A DNA stretch of 64,000 nt from Ciona savignyi (lineage: Eukaryota > Chordata > Ascidiacea > Phlebobranchia > Cionidae). The notes beneath the pieces were generated by a model. That model was not told where the DNA came from and did no database searches. It worked only from the letters and a program-made list of their open reading frames with translations. Made by a program: the position numbers and the translations under genes. How positions within the stretch are numbered: the first letter of the stretch is position 1; each line of letters starts with the position of its first letter. The stretch covers positions 48,687 through 112,686 of the forward strand of contig CH000880.1 in NCBI GenBank assembly GCA_000149265.1, read 5' to 3'. Shown here piece by piece: positions 44,814 to 57,800 of the stretch.

Positions 44814-47645
44814 ATGGCGGGTGCTAGCTTTATAAACACGAGCATGAAACGGCGAGGGAGTATGTTTGACGCCTCACTTGCAAGACTCAATCCTATGGGT
44901 TCTAGCACTTGTACATTCCAGTAAGTAATATTATTAAACATGCTTTAATTTGTTTTAAGAATTATTTGACTAACGTTCTACAATATCTATTTTATTCAAA
45001 AAGCAATATACAAAGTGCTAATGGTAACAAAACAATTACATAAAGACCCTACTTTGTAACAATTTTAAAAAGCTGTGATAATGACGTTTCTGTTTGGTAT
45101 GTTGCCCAAGATTTGGCATTAAGGAATAAAAATCAAATGTGATGCGTTATATCGCTGTGCTCCCAGGGCAGGGCACATAACCGCTTAGTTTGGTGCATTA
45201 GCTGCAGGCATCTGAAAATTTTTTGTGTGTGTTCTTTTTTATCCGGGCCAGGTTTCGAACTCATGTTGGGTTCGTCGTCAATACTTTTCTAATATTAAAA
45301 CGGCCGGGTTAACCACACGATCGTACTGGATGATTTCTATACAACTGTGTACAGAGAAGACCCCACAAGTGAATTGTTTCTGATGAAAAAGTTTTCCGTG
45401 CGCCATCAAAACACCTATAAGTTGGAACCAGATAAACGATTTGAGTCCGGCAAAGTACAAGCAATTTTGGAACAGATTTTAATGGTTTGTTTTCTGTATT
45501 CATATTTCTTATGTCATTTAACTAATAATAACTACGGGCATCCAATACCTATTTTACCTATGGGCACGGGTCTGGAAATGCTTTAATTTAGTTTGCTTTT
45601 TTTAAGTGCTCTGTATTAAATTATTTAAAAACGTGTTCGCCTATCTTTTAAATTTTGAGAGCACAATTCAAATTACTCGGTGAATCTGGTTACAATTACT
45701 TGGTATTTTTTAAAATCCATCGAGAATGCTTTTGATTGATAGAGGAAATATATACAGGATAACTCCTGTATATAACTGCGGGTGGACAAAACAGAAAATA
45801 GTGCTTTAGCCTTCATAAGAACAAATCAATAATACACAATTGACAACATACTGCAATAGCTCTGGTAACCCGACGGCGGACGCAAGGTAATCAAACGATT
45901 GCCCGTGTGTGAACGTCTCTTGCATTTTTCCCATTCACGAGGATAAAATACTCCGTATCCCATTTGGGCGACCCCCTTCTATAATCCCCTTCGCCAGCAA
46001 TAACAATTAACCCGACCAACAATCCTCAACTTCTCAGGATAACCTGGAAGACGTTGATTACAGCTCAGTCGCTGGCAGAGAGCTTTGCAAGCAAATCTCG
46101 GATACAATTTTGAAGGTTTTGAAAAACCAGGGCTACACTCGGTAAATTATCGTATTATTTACATACCATCCCAGTAGGAGATATTAACCACGCTTAATCG
46201 AAAATTTTATCATATTAAAAAATCATTTTATGCCAAACACACGCTAAAAATATCTTTTTCTAAAACGTGCTATAACGACTCTCGTTTTGCCGTTTTTTTC
46301 CTTTTACCGATTAACTTGGTGGGTTAGTGCGTCACCTTTCAGCAGAAGTTAAAGATTCAAAACTGGTCGGTTATGTCTTTGGGAAAGGCACTTAACGTGC
46401 AATACCCCTAACCAGTGAAATAATGGTTTCTAACAATTGAAAGAACGTCGTTATCATGTACAACATATTGCAGTATCTCCAGTAACCCGAAGATGGGCGC
46501 GAGATAATCTGACGATTGCCCGTGTGTTAAACCCCTTGTGTTTTTTACCAATCACGGGGACAAACAAGAATATTCCATTCTATCCCTTTTGCGATATTCT
46601 AAGTGCATGTGTTTTTAGTTATTGCTTTTAAATAAGTAAAAACAATATAGGATAGGATATTCATCTTTATCCCCGTGAATGGGAAAACCAAGGGGGTTAA
46701 CACAAGGGCAATCGTCAGATCACCTCGCGCCAACCGTCGGGTTATCGAAGCTATTGCAGTGTGTTGTATATATAATACATACACACGTTCCTTTAATTTG
46801 GTAGAACCCATTATTCCGCTGGGTTCAGGCAATATCCGTAAAGTGCCTTGCCCAAGGACACAACCGACTAGCTAGCGACCAGTTTCACACATGAAAGCTT
46901 TCGATTGAAAGGCGACGCACTTAACCGCAAGAATAACCGGCCGAAACAATGCGTGCGGGGGTGGCTATGTATAACATGTAATCTTTAATACCAAGATTCG
47001 CTGTTGCGTCTATGTTTAATGAGATATTGCTGTAGCTTCTATCCAGCCCATTTAACAACCTTTCTGTGCAACATTCACGGACTACTGACTTTTCATCAGG
47101 TTTTAACTATAATTTCGACAAATAATCGTGATTTTGTTTGGACTTTACAGCCGCGTCCGTATATTTTCTTCAATTGTTTTAATTTTTATGGCGTACCATA
47201 ACGACAACCTTTGGTTTGCCGTTTTACTATTTTGCCTTTTGTTAAAAGTGTGTTCCTTTAATAATTTGGGAAATAAAAAAGCGTGCTGCAAATTTAAATG
47301 CGGTCGACAGACGGACCAACGGGCTACCATTATTTTTTCCGGTATAAGTTTTGAAACCGTGATATTAGGCATCCCACTAAAACGGCTTTTTATAATTGTT
47401 GAGGAATATGAATTGGTCGCGTTAACCATTCGTTCACACAAGTGTTCCAGTTTAACAATCATGAATGAATGTGCTACAGACATAAGCTGGTAGCGATCGT
47501 CAATATCGGGCAGTTGAAGGACCAGGGAACCCGTGTGAGCAGTCGGTGCCTCATGGACACCAAGCGAGACAATTGGGCGGGAGCTTTTTATGAAGGGAAA
47601 ACTCTCTGGGCCACAGCAACGGTGTATGGAATATATTATGAATAA
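44814..47645 (+). CDS. Tctex1-domain dynein light chain (DYNLT/TCTEX1D type), complete, 4 exons
   Basis: Exons 44814-44920, 45355-45484, 46038-46141 and 47480-47645 join in phase to 168 residues. After a variable N-terminus come the Tctex1 domain landmarks: NTYKLEPDKRFESGKVQAIL, SSVAGRELCKQISDTILKVL, HKLVAIVNIGQLKDQG, SSRCLMDTKRDNW and the closing TVYGIYYE. Such proteins are light chains of cytoplasmic or axonemal dynein, or ciliary adaptors. Length and N-terminal arrangement suggest the TCTEX1D1/TCTEX1D4 (DYNLT5/DYNLT4) subgroup, but this is not certain. The exon 2 acceptor lies 23 bases beyond a reverse family B SINE. Intron 3 holds two SINEs in opposite directions. It is tail-to-tail with RANBP3. 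Confidence 0.9.
45228..45332 (-). mobile_element. SINE family B copy, reverse
   Basis: Read in reverse it has GATCGTGTGGTTAACCCGG and GAGTTCGAAACCTGGCC. It ends just before the acceptor of Tctex1 exon 2. Confidence 0.7.
45842..45958 (+). mobile_element. SINE family A tail fragment
   Basis: GCAATAGCTCTGGTAACCCG to CACGAGGATAAAATA. It lies in intron 2 of the Tctex1 gene. Confidence 0.85.
46314..46592 (+). mobile_element. SINE family A copy
   Basis: Head CTTGGTGGGTTAGTGCGTCA, tail ATCACGGGGACAAACAAGAA. It lies in intron 3 of the Tctex1 gene. Confidence 0.88.
46650..46944 (-). mobile_element. SINE family A copy, full length
   Basis: Near-consensus reverse copy about 60 bases from the preceding forward copy. 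The two could pair as an inverted repeat in the transcript. Confidence 0.92.
47143..47262 (+). repeat. Dispersed repeat family C fragment
   Basis: CAGCCGCGTCCGTATATTTT, then GGTTTGCCGTTTTACTATT. It lies in intron 3 of the Tctex1 gene. Confidence 0.6.
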
Positions 47646-47710
47646 TTTTACAGTGATTTGCGTTCTATTGGTTAAATAAATACGTGCATCGAAATAATAT
47701 CGGATTATTA

Positions 47711-47985
47711 ACCGGTTAGTCTGGTGGTTTAGTGCGACGCATTTTAACCGAAAGTTTACAGATTCGAAACTGTCGCTAGATAGTCGGATGTGTCCTTGGG
47801 CAAGGCACTTAACGGACATTATCTAAAACCATCGGAATAATGGGTTCTACTAAATTGAAGGAACGTGTGTATCATATACAACACACTCAATAGCTCCCGT
47901 AACCCGACGGGAACTAACGATTTCCCGTGTGTTAACCCGCTAGGTTTTCCCATTGACGGGGATAAACATGAACATCCTATTAACA
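47711..47985 (+). mobile_element. SINE family A copy with tail deletion
   Basis: ACCGGTTAGTCTGGTGGTTT to GACGGGGATAAACATGAACA. The GGGCGCGAGGTGATCTG piece is missing. It lies between the Tctex1 and RANBP3 stop codons. Confidence 0.9.
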
Positions 47986-48299
47986 TGATATGGAGGTTCA
48001 GGTCAATATGTTATAAGGCCAGCTGGATTTAACAATTTATTTTAAAATAATACATAGTAACACTACTTTGTATGTTTGATGCGTCTAAAATATTTTACCA
48101 TTATTAATATATTGATTATGAAGTTTGTGTATTATCAAGAAGTATTTATCTGTCGAAATATGGGCGGTTTCTAAGTCGATTGCAGAATGGCTGCTTTGCG
48201 TCCACATATACAGCCATTCGTTATTTGGTCGTAACATAGGACAAGACGCGAATGTACCAATCGGGCTCCTAAAGATTTTCTCAAATTAACTTAGCATTA

Positions 48300-48418
48300 T
48301 CGCTTCGGACTGGCATGCAAAGGGTCCCGGTTCGAAACTGGCCGCTACCCAGTCGGTTATATCAGGTGGTAAATGGACGTTGCTTAAAACCGATGGTGCA
48401 TACAGTTAATTAAATAGC
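48300..48418 (+). mobile_element. SINE family A head fragment, diverged
   Basis: GGTCCCGGTTCGAAACTGGC, CAGTCGGTTATATC and AAATGGACGTTGC. Confidence 0.65.
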
Positions 48419-48850
48419 TTTGTTTAAAACAAACATTGGTTTCGTACCATAAAAACAATTAAGCTGAATAAGCACACAGTGATATAACTTAGTTCTATTC
48501 CATTGGCGTAAAACCTTTCTACATTCGAAATAAGACGACGGGTAGTATGCGTAAGTGGATGTATTTGTGCCTTATCAACCGAAGTGAGGGAAATAATGGA
48601 AACTTAGTTCTCATATAAAGCAGTGCGTGAGCATTATTGCAATGTGACTATTGTATCGAGCGCTAACGGGTAAAATTGACGACTGTAAGAACCGAAAATA
48701 AAAATAAATAAACGAAACATTAGAACTGGGAATGCGTTGTTATCTGCTGTTGTGTTTTAAGTAGAGCCGGAATTGCACCGGGCAATATTGGGGCTTTGTT
48801 CGTTAGAATCGGAACATTATGGCAGGAAATACCAGGCTGTGACGTAAGTA

Positions 48851-51800
48851 TCATGTGCTCGGTATAGTTTCTTGAGGTTTTGGTTCAATAACAGGTTCAC
48901 ATGGTTCGACAGTTGCATCTGCGGGTGTTGGAAGGGTCGCGTCTGCTTCGTTGTTTGGTTGGGAGTTGGAACACGAGGCGTCAGCAGTCGATGACTCGTT
49001 GACGCAGATTTCCTTCGATTCGTCCTCCTTGTTTTTATCTTCGAGTTGTTTCTGATGCAACACTCGGTATTCCAGCGCTCGGTATATCTGCTCTGCATCG
49101 TTTATTGTTGCCTGCGAGAAATTTACAAATTGTTTTTTTTTTGATCGCAGGGTAATCTGACGATTGCCCGTGCGTTACAGCCCATTGCGTTTTACCATTT
49201 ACGGGGATAAATATAAGTATATTCTCTCCTATGTCCTTTTACTTTTTCACCGGATATTTTTGTGATTAAATTTGTATGAATGGGTCGCCCTGATCATTCC
49301 GCCACTGTTACGTTCAGTTCAAATGATTGGGGAGCACACTGGCTCCCTCCAGCGACTACGGCCACAAGAAATCTGGCCCACACTTTTTAGAGCTAAACCT
49401 CCTGAAGCGAGCTCCGTTTCACCGCACACTCTTCTTCGGGGCTTGACATTGTTTATATATTTCAACCCGTTTTAATAACACGTAAACCGACTGTTCATTT
49501 TACCGTCTTTCCTGGATGTGATTTGTTTTACTTGTTGCTATTTGATACTGGGGCACAAAATAAAAGAACTAAATCCCGCCTCGCCAGTTTAACTTTTCCA
49601 TACCTTAAAAGGTAACTTTTCTACTGTAACGAATAGTTCATTGGGATTACTATTTCCCCCATAATTTATATTGCATTTCTTGGTTCAAATAGTTTAATAA
49701 GGACTGAAGAGTCAACATAGATTTCTTACCGATATAAGAAAGACGCTTATACTGCCGTCTTCAGTTTGCGCCGACACACGTACCGACTTCTTACTGGCTT
49801 TCTCCACCGTCATTTGTGGCCAAACCTTGGTGTTCAAGAGAAGCCGCAAGCTGCCGTGCGTTCTCATGACTGGGGGAAACACAGTGAGCATGATGGAGTT
49901 GGGAAAAAGGGACTTTTTCTATCCTGACCATTTTAAGTCAAGAGAGAAATAGGCGAACACTATTAGCATGGTGAATTAGAATCTCATCCGCAAGGTTGGA
50001 GGTTTGAAACTGGTCACTAGCTAGTCGGTTGTTTTCTTAGACAACGGAGAAAGCGAACATTGCTTGAACTCAATGAAACACTTGATTCTAGCAAATTAAA
50101 GGAACGTGTGAATCATACACATCACAATGCAATAACTAACCCAACAGTAGGCGCAATGTGATCGGACGATTGCCCGTGTGACAACACTCCTTACATTTTA
50201 CCATTCACGGCGATAAACCTGAATATCCTATTCTATATCTGTTCTAAACACTGTTATTTAAATAAATGTTTATGTTTCTACCACATATTTTAACAATAAA
50301 TAAAATAAATATTTGTTTTTATACCAACACTAAAATAGTATCAATAATGGCAGCTTGGTCAGTATTTGTTCAATAATCGTGTTTTATTTGTCTATAATTG
50401 TTTTGTTAAGTTGTATATCTTAAAATCGTTACATTTCTTTATTTAAAAATATTCCACTTAATAAGCAACAAGCAATACACAACAAATATGTGGTTGTTTC
50501 CAAATTGGTTAAAATGTTGCCAATATAAAAGTTGTAACATGGAGGTGTTGGACTAACATGTTGCCATTGCTACCAACATTTGATCGATCCTTTGAAATCT
50601 TAATTTGTAAATCAAATTCAGTAAATACTAAATACCGTGACAACTTCTCTGCGGGGACAGGGTTTGCTTATGATTAGTCTATCTTACTTTTTTTTTACCG
50701 CAAGTCATTTCAGGTTCAGACAAACATGACTATCTGGTATTATATCCACAATAGGCCTATGCTTACTTAAACACAGTTTAAAACATGTTATACAGCATGA
50801 CATACACACACTTTTTAGGTCATCAATATCCATAAAGTAAATATAACTCTATTATGTTGCATTAAAATTAGTGTGTCGCTGTTTTAGCTGAAGAGTTGCA
50901 TACTTGGGCAAGGTACTTAACTGACATTGTCTAAACCCAGTGTATTATTGGGTTTTAACTAAATCGAAAGAACGTCTCAATCATGCACAAGACAACACAC
51001 TGTTAACTGGCGGTGGGCATGAGGTGATCTGTCAATTGCCCTTGTGTTAACACCCCTTGTTTTCAATTCACATGGATAAATATAAAATCCTATCCCATTC
51101 CATCAAAATATATATTTGCACCAACAACATACCAAGCCTCGATTGAAAGTTGAGTCCTCCATCCATGCAAATCCCGTCGTTCAAATGAAGGTTTCCCACC
51201 CCACGCTCCACCCAGTTCTGTTTCTTCGCATCAAACTGATACAACTTGCATTGCATCTGAAACGATTTGTTATTAGTTCCAACAATCCGCAGGGATTTCA
51301 ATCATTTAAAAATCGCCATGGTTTAAATTTCACAGCTGAAAGATAATACTGTGGGATTCGCTTTTAACTATTTTGTAAATTAGTTATCCTCTTAAGTTGT
51401 GTGAGTACAGAAGCCAAGTAGAATATAAATGTTTTTTTAAACAATCAGATATTTTGATTATATAAGTGTGTTACCAAGAAGTAGACGAAGGTGGAATAAA
51501 TTCTGCTGGAATTCTACAGTTAGGTCTAACTAACACGTCTGTTTGTTTTATTATGTCACATATTAGGAATATGCTGTTTTAACTACTTTGGTTATCAGGG
51601 TTTTTTTAACATAAAAAGATTTGCCTGACTAATTAGCTTGGTGGGTTAGTACGTTGCCTTTCGGCTGAAAGTTTGCAGGTTTAAAACTGATCGCTAGCTA
51701 GTTTGTTGTGTCTTTGGGCAAGGCACTTAGCGAACATTGACTGCACCCAGCGGAATAATGGGTTCTACTTAATTAAAGGATAGTCTTAATCATACAATAT

Positions 51801-54800
51801 AAACTGCAATAGCTTCGGTAACCCGACGGTGGGCGCGAGGTGATCTGACGATTTCCCGTGTGTTAACCCCCTTGGTTTTCCCATTCACCAGAGATTTACA
51901 TGAATATTCTATCATATTTTAATTTCATAAATTAAGTGAAACTCACCTGGAGGACATTCCTCTCCCCCTCCTCCCCAGTGATGACCTCCACCTCCGGGAT
52001 GATCGTTCGGTTCTGTGAGGCGGCGAAGTGGGCGGCTGCGTCCTCCTCAAGCCCTCCACTCCTCTTCTCTGATTGGTTGGTGGAATCAGCACTTGCAGTC
52101 CCATTGGTGGATGAAAATGTGGCAGAATCTGCCATCCAATCAAACTTATTAAAAATAAATTTAGAAGAAATCATGACACACCGGCAATCGTCAAGCATAG
52201 AATAGAAGGATATTCATGTTTATCCCGTGAATGGAAAGGGGGTTATCACACAAACAATCCTCAGATTACCCTGCACCCATTGTGTTAAATATTAGTCATT
52301 CCTTTAGTTTTATTAGAATTAAACAGTTTAATATTAAACAAGTTCACACACAGACTTGGTTCCCAGGTTGGGATGTGACCAAAGCATAAAAATATGTGGT
52401 GGCAAGTGGCAACACAATATACTTTACTTTCTTGGTTGAAAGTAAAACTCATTTTTTTGATTACAAACATCAAACAAATCGACATCTACCATGATAATCA
52501 TAAAGACAAAGCACAAAATGTGACTTACCATTATTTGTTGTTGATTTAAACAAGAGAGAAGAATCTGGGATTGAAGAAACCTGAAACATTTATCGATTTG
52601 ACTATATGCAGGGATTATTTTTCATTAGTTCATAAGATAAAAGTACAATCAGGCATTTCAATATACCACAACTCGACTGAGGGCACGTGGTGACCAACAT
52701 GTCATACCTTTGCTCTCTGTGCGAGGTTTTGTCCGAAAACAAACTCGGAGAAAGAAATGGAAGATCCTGCGTCTCCGCTGTCATTGGAAGTTCCTTCAGT
52801 GCTCACCTTCAAATCATATAATATAATTACAAATATCAGACATTCATACTTTAAGAGGGAAAAAATATTCATGTTTAAACCCGGGAAAACTAAGGGGGTT
52901 AAACACACGTGCATCATCAAATCACCTTGCGGCCACCGTTTTATCACCTTTAATGGGAAAAGACAATGGTCGATATGTATTACTGTGCACCTGAGCAAGC
53001 CACATAACATTACTCCAAACCAGTGGTATCTAATGAGAAGCCGCAATGAAACTCATGTCTGGGAGCAAGCCAACTCTTATTGTTCCCACTTAACATGTAA
53101 ATCATCCCTAAATTATAAATCACCAGACAAACTCATAGGATATATTTCCAAAATAATATTCTTAAAACTCGTTTAAAAAATTAATAAAATTAACTTACAC
53201 CAGCTTGAAAATAGAAGCAAGAAATATGATATATTGTTAAAAATATTTAAAAAAGTTGTTAAAATATCTACAGTCGCTCGTTCTTCCATTTTCTTCCCGA
53301 ACACGAATCCATCGGAAGAGGAAACAATAGTTGCAGCGTCGTTGTGACCTTGCAAGAATAGATTCTTCTCCTGTTCAGTGCTCTCTTGTTTATCCTGGTC
53401 GTCGGTCTAAATATACTCATACTAAATACATTTCAATATCTAGTGTGTTAGGATGGTTCAAACATAGTTAGAAAGCGCAAACTGAGCCTTTGTCTTTCCA
53501 TTTACATTCTTTGCATCCGAAATGTTATCGAAAATCCTTTCAATGAGACTTCAAACATAATCCTTTAAACTGAAATAGGCAATTTAAATATTTACATGAG
53601 AACCCCGTGGAATAATGGGTTCTAACAAATTAAATGAATGTCTAAATCATACACAAAACACTGCAATAGCTCCGGTAACCCGACGGTGGACGCGAGGTGA
53701 TCTGACGATTGCCTGTGGGTTAACCCCCTTGGTTTTCCCATTCACCAAGATAAACATGAACTTACTCCAACCAGAAGATATAACAGTTGATCTATATTCA
53801 CAACTTATCGAGCGATTGTTACATCACAATCCCCATTCACCTTGGAGGAGGAAGGTTGATCAGTGGTGCTGTCGGGAAGTTGCTCTTCCCCCCCATTTTC
53901 GCTCGACTCCTTTGCTCCTGTGGATTCCTTCTTCTCCTCCGGATCCTGATGGATCAAGATTTAACAAGAAGTTTTGATTCCAAATTGGCGCTCCGATTAA
54001 AATTATTTTCAGGAATATTCGTAATACAACTCAGAGGTATTAAACACCGTAGTATAAACTGTTAAAAAAGTCTAGAAATTTTTGGTACATTTTGTTACAT
54101 CATAAAATGTTGGCAGTCTTAAAGAAAAAAAAATATAAAAACAATAAATGGAACGGAATGTCAACGATCTAGGAAAACTGTTCAAATACGCTAAGCCTTC
54201 AACTAATGAAATTGACCATTACAGATGAGCAAAAGAATAGGATATTCATGTTTATCCCATGTGAATGGAAAATGCAAGAGGCGTTATCACATGGACATCG
54301 TCAGAACTTATGAATACAAATGGGAGTGTTCTCACACGGTCTGATTACTTTGCAAATATTAACATGGGCATTCTGACATGTGTATACAATACATCCACGG
54401 ATACATGGAATACACAAATGCAGTTACATCTTTCACTGAAGTGGATTCAGTCTTGGATGGAGATTCATCCTCTTCATCAACCAGGAGGAATGGATTCCCG
54501 GAGGAAACAATGGAAGTTGATCCAGTTCGTGCCGGCTGGACGACCTCGTTTCTTGCTCCTGGTATGCAGAGCAAAATATATTTTGTAAATTCGTAAAAAT
54601 TTTAAAATTTTGGTCATTTTGTAAAAATGTGTTCACTTTGTAAAAAAATTGTAATTTTATTTCCTAGTAATTTACGTCAAAGTAGCGCCTTAATTTGACA
54701 ATAAAGATAAAGGATGAGTAAAAGCAATGTAACTTGCCGATTAAATATTAAACACTGTTTGGAATGTTTGCTTTTTTAAGCGATAAAACCAATTTTGTGG

Positions 54801-57800
54801 TTCGGTGTATTATTTATGTATTGCGTGATTATGATATTTTGATTTTAATTTTTTACTTTTGTCCTGTAAATTTTGTAAAAACTTTGTATTGTAAAAGTAA
54901 AACTAAAGTAAAAGAAATACTAATTAAAAAACAGTAAAAACTGAAGTGAAACTAATTTCATCTTGCAAGGTTATTGGACACCTGATACAAAATACTGTGG
55001 AGGTAATGAATCTTGCGCTAATCGAAAGAACAGCCTAGGCATTTAATATTGAGACATGCACCCATCGTCGGTTTACCAGAGCTATTGCATCATGTTCTAT
55101 GTGATGAACACATTTCTTTTATTTAGTAGAACCCATAAATCCGCTGGGTTAAAGCAATGTCCGTTAAGTGCCTTGTCCAAGGACACAACCGACTAGCTAG
55201 CGACCAGTTTTGAAATTGCAACCTTTCAGTTGAACGGCATCGCACTAAACCACCAGACTAACAGGTAGAGCATGTAAGAATTTTATAAACTTAATTTTCT
55301 AAGTTTACTTAAAATTATAAAAATAAAATTTAATATTGGTAAACTGTTAGTAATAGCACTACATTCACATTTTTTTGGAAAATAGAATCATATAAAACTA
55401 AGAATTATGTATGTGGGAAACATAATGTATTCCTATTGTTGGCATTTTGTACAACAAATAACACAAGTCATTATCAATAGAAATAATTTGAATAGGATAA
55501 CGCAGGAGGCAGTATCAAACAGGCAATCGTCATATTACCTCATGTCCACCATCAGGTTACCCGGAGTTAAACTTAAACTATAGAAATATATTTATTAAAG
55601 TTTTTATTAAAATTTCTTCTTTGTTTTATACCAAAACAAATTTGAAAAAATCATCATTTCTGACTGATTAGCTTGGTTGGTTAGTGCGTCGTCTTTCAGC
55701 CGAAGGGTTGCAGGTTCGAAACTGGTCGCTAGCTAGTCAGTTGTGTCCTCTGGCAAGGCACTTAGCGGACAATGTCTGAAACTAGCAGATTAATGAGTTC
55801 TACTAAATTAAGGATTGTGTTTATAATACACAACATACTGCAAAATCTTCAGTAACCTGACAGTGGCCGCGATGTAATCTGACAATTGCCCATGTGTTAA
55901 ACCGCTTGGTTTTCCCATTTACGGTGATAAACAGGAATATCCTATTCTATCCTATTTCAATAAGGTAATAATGGTACAATGAACTAACAACTCTATGTTA
56001 GTAATGTAAATGTCACTCACCAGAAGTGCTCGATACAGAGAGCTTTGGTGGTTGAAGGAACTTACAACGCGACGTGGGGTCTAGGTGAGAAACAACAATG
56101 TGAATCACATGAAAAACTTCATTATATTTTTACCAAAAAAACGAGAGTTGAAAAATTTTGCCTGAATTGTTTGAAATGTGCAAAAGTGCAAATATTTAGC
56201 GAGATGAAAAACCAAAACAATTTAAGAGTCAAACAAGGGATAATTTAGGTTAATATTTAAATCTATGCATATCTTTAAATTTCTAAGAGGTACCGGTATG
56301 GTTATAAAATTTCTTTTTTGGGTAAAAATATAATGGAATCGAACTCTTTAACTTTACCACTACTTTTAGTGGTTTTTAAAACATAGCAATATACAATTAA
56401 ACCTCTTAGATTCAGTTTTTTTTGTCAACGAACCATAATATTGAACTGACAGAACAATTGTAAAAAGAATGTTAACCATAATATAGGCAACCATTATCAA
56501 AATGTAGTTGTATTTACTTTAATTTAATTTTTGACACATTGGAATCCTTAGGGTTGGAGCAATGTATCAAGTAAATAAAAACACAGACAATAAATATATG
56601 ATGCTGATCATGCAATCATTTGTGTCTCAACAGCTAAACATACAAAATGACCAAACAATGTATGTTATGTGTCGGTAAAACAGGCCAGCAATTTTTTTAA
56701 GCGTTATGAGGCCCTTAATGCCCAATGCGTTTTTTATGTGCACGGAAACCATATTATATGATGTTGTGGTTTTGCCTGGGGTTAAAAAGTTGAGCATTGA
56801 AATAAATTATACGTGTTCATTTGATATGTCTTTTTATTAAGTCAATTAAGGCTAAAGTTTAACTAACCACATGTGTGCAAAACTTTCATTGATGCAATCT
56901 AGAAGCGGCCTTAATATCCCGAACATGCTTAACAACCTACCTTCCTCGACAGCCTTGGGAACTGGTTTAGCTTGTCCGTGAATCAATGTTGGTGGTTGGA
57001 GTCGAAAGGTTGGTCGTTTCTCTTCTGGTTCGCTGTCGATAGGTTCAGTGGATGAGCCAACCATATCAGCTCGAGAGCGTTTTAACAGCGGCTGCTCCTT
57101 TGCACCATTGCTCTCTGCAATAAGAGAAATAATTTTGATTTAAATATTTTTTATATTTTGCATTTTTTTATAATTATACATACGGTTTAATGTTCACATC
57201 TGTCTGTATCTGTAATAAATAATTAATTTAATTATAGTAGTGTTGTAACATCTGCCATTTTGCTGTCTTTCACCTCCGGTTCCTGATTTCATTGTGAAAA
57301 TATACAAAACTAAACATGCATTAAATATGCAACTGATGGCAAAATATCTGCATAGTAGCAACACAAGTTTTCTATTCATCTTTATAAAAAAAACATCTGA
57401 AAAAAAGAAAAATTGAATAGGCCATGTACAACTGAAAATCAAGATTAATATATATATATATATTAGGGGTGCGAAAATTTAACGGTTAACCACGGTTAAC
57501 CGTTTTTATGGTTAACCGTCATGTTAAATTTTAACCGTTTAACCGTTTTTTAACAACTTTTTAACAACTCTTATTTTCTTTGGTTGGTAAAACGCACGAT
57601 TTTCTGACGTGAAATACCTGTCTGACAACTGCTTCAATGCTACAGGTAGGTATAAAGTTAGCTATTTCATTGCAAAAGTCCAGAGGTGCCTTGTCCACAG
57701 TCATAATCGTATAGCCAGTACTTTTGACAAACCCTTTGACTGTTCAGTCAGACTGGGTCTTTGGCTGGACTTTAGACTGGATCTTTTAGTCTATAAATTT

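Noticed and set aside
47145..47819. A 224-codon reverse frame, one of the longest in the window
   Set aside because: It lies antisense to the last exon of the Tctex1 gene and runs through a SINE and a family C fragment. The translated sequence has no domain. It is a chance frame opposite real coding sequence.
53173..53271. Read-through of RANBP3 exon 6 to a hydrophobic end
   Set aside because: It would truncate the protein before the Ran-binding domain, whose exons continue in phase after the donor at 53271.
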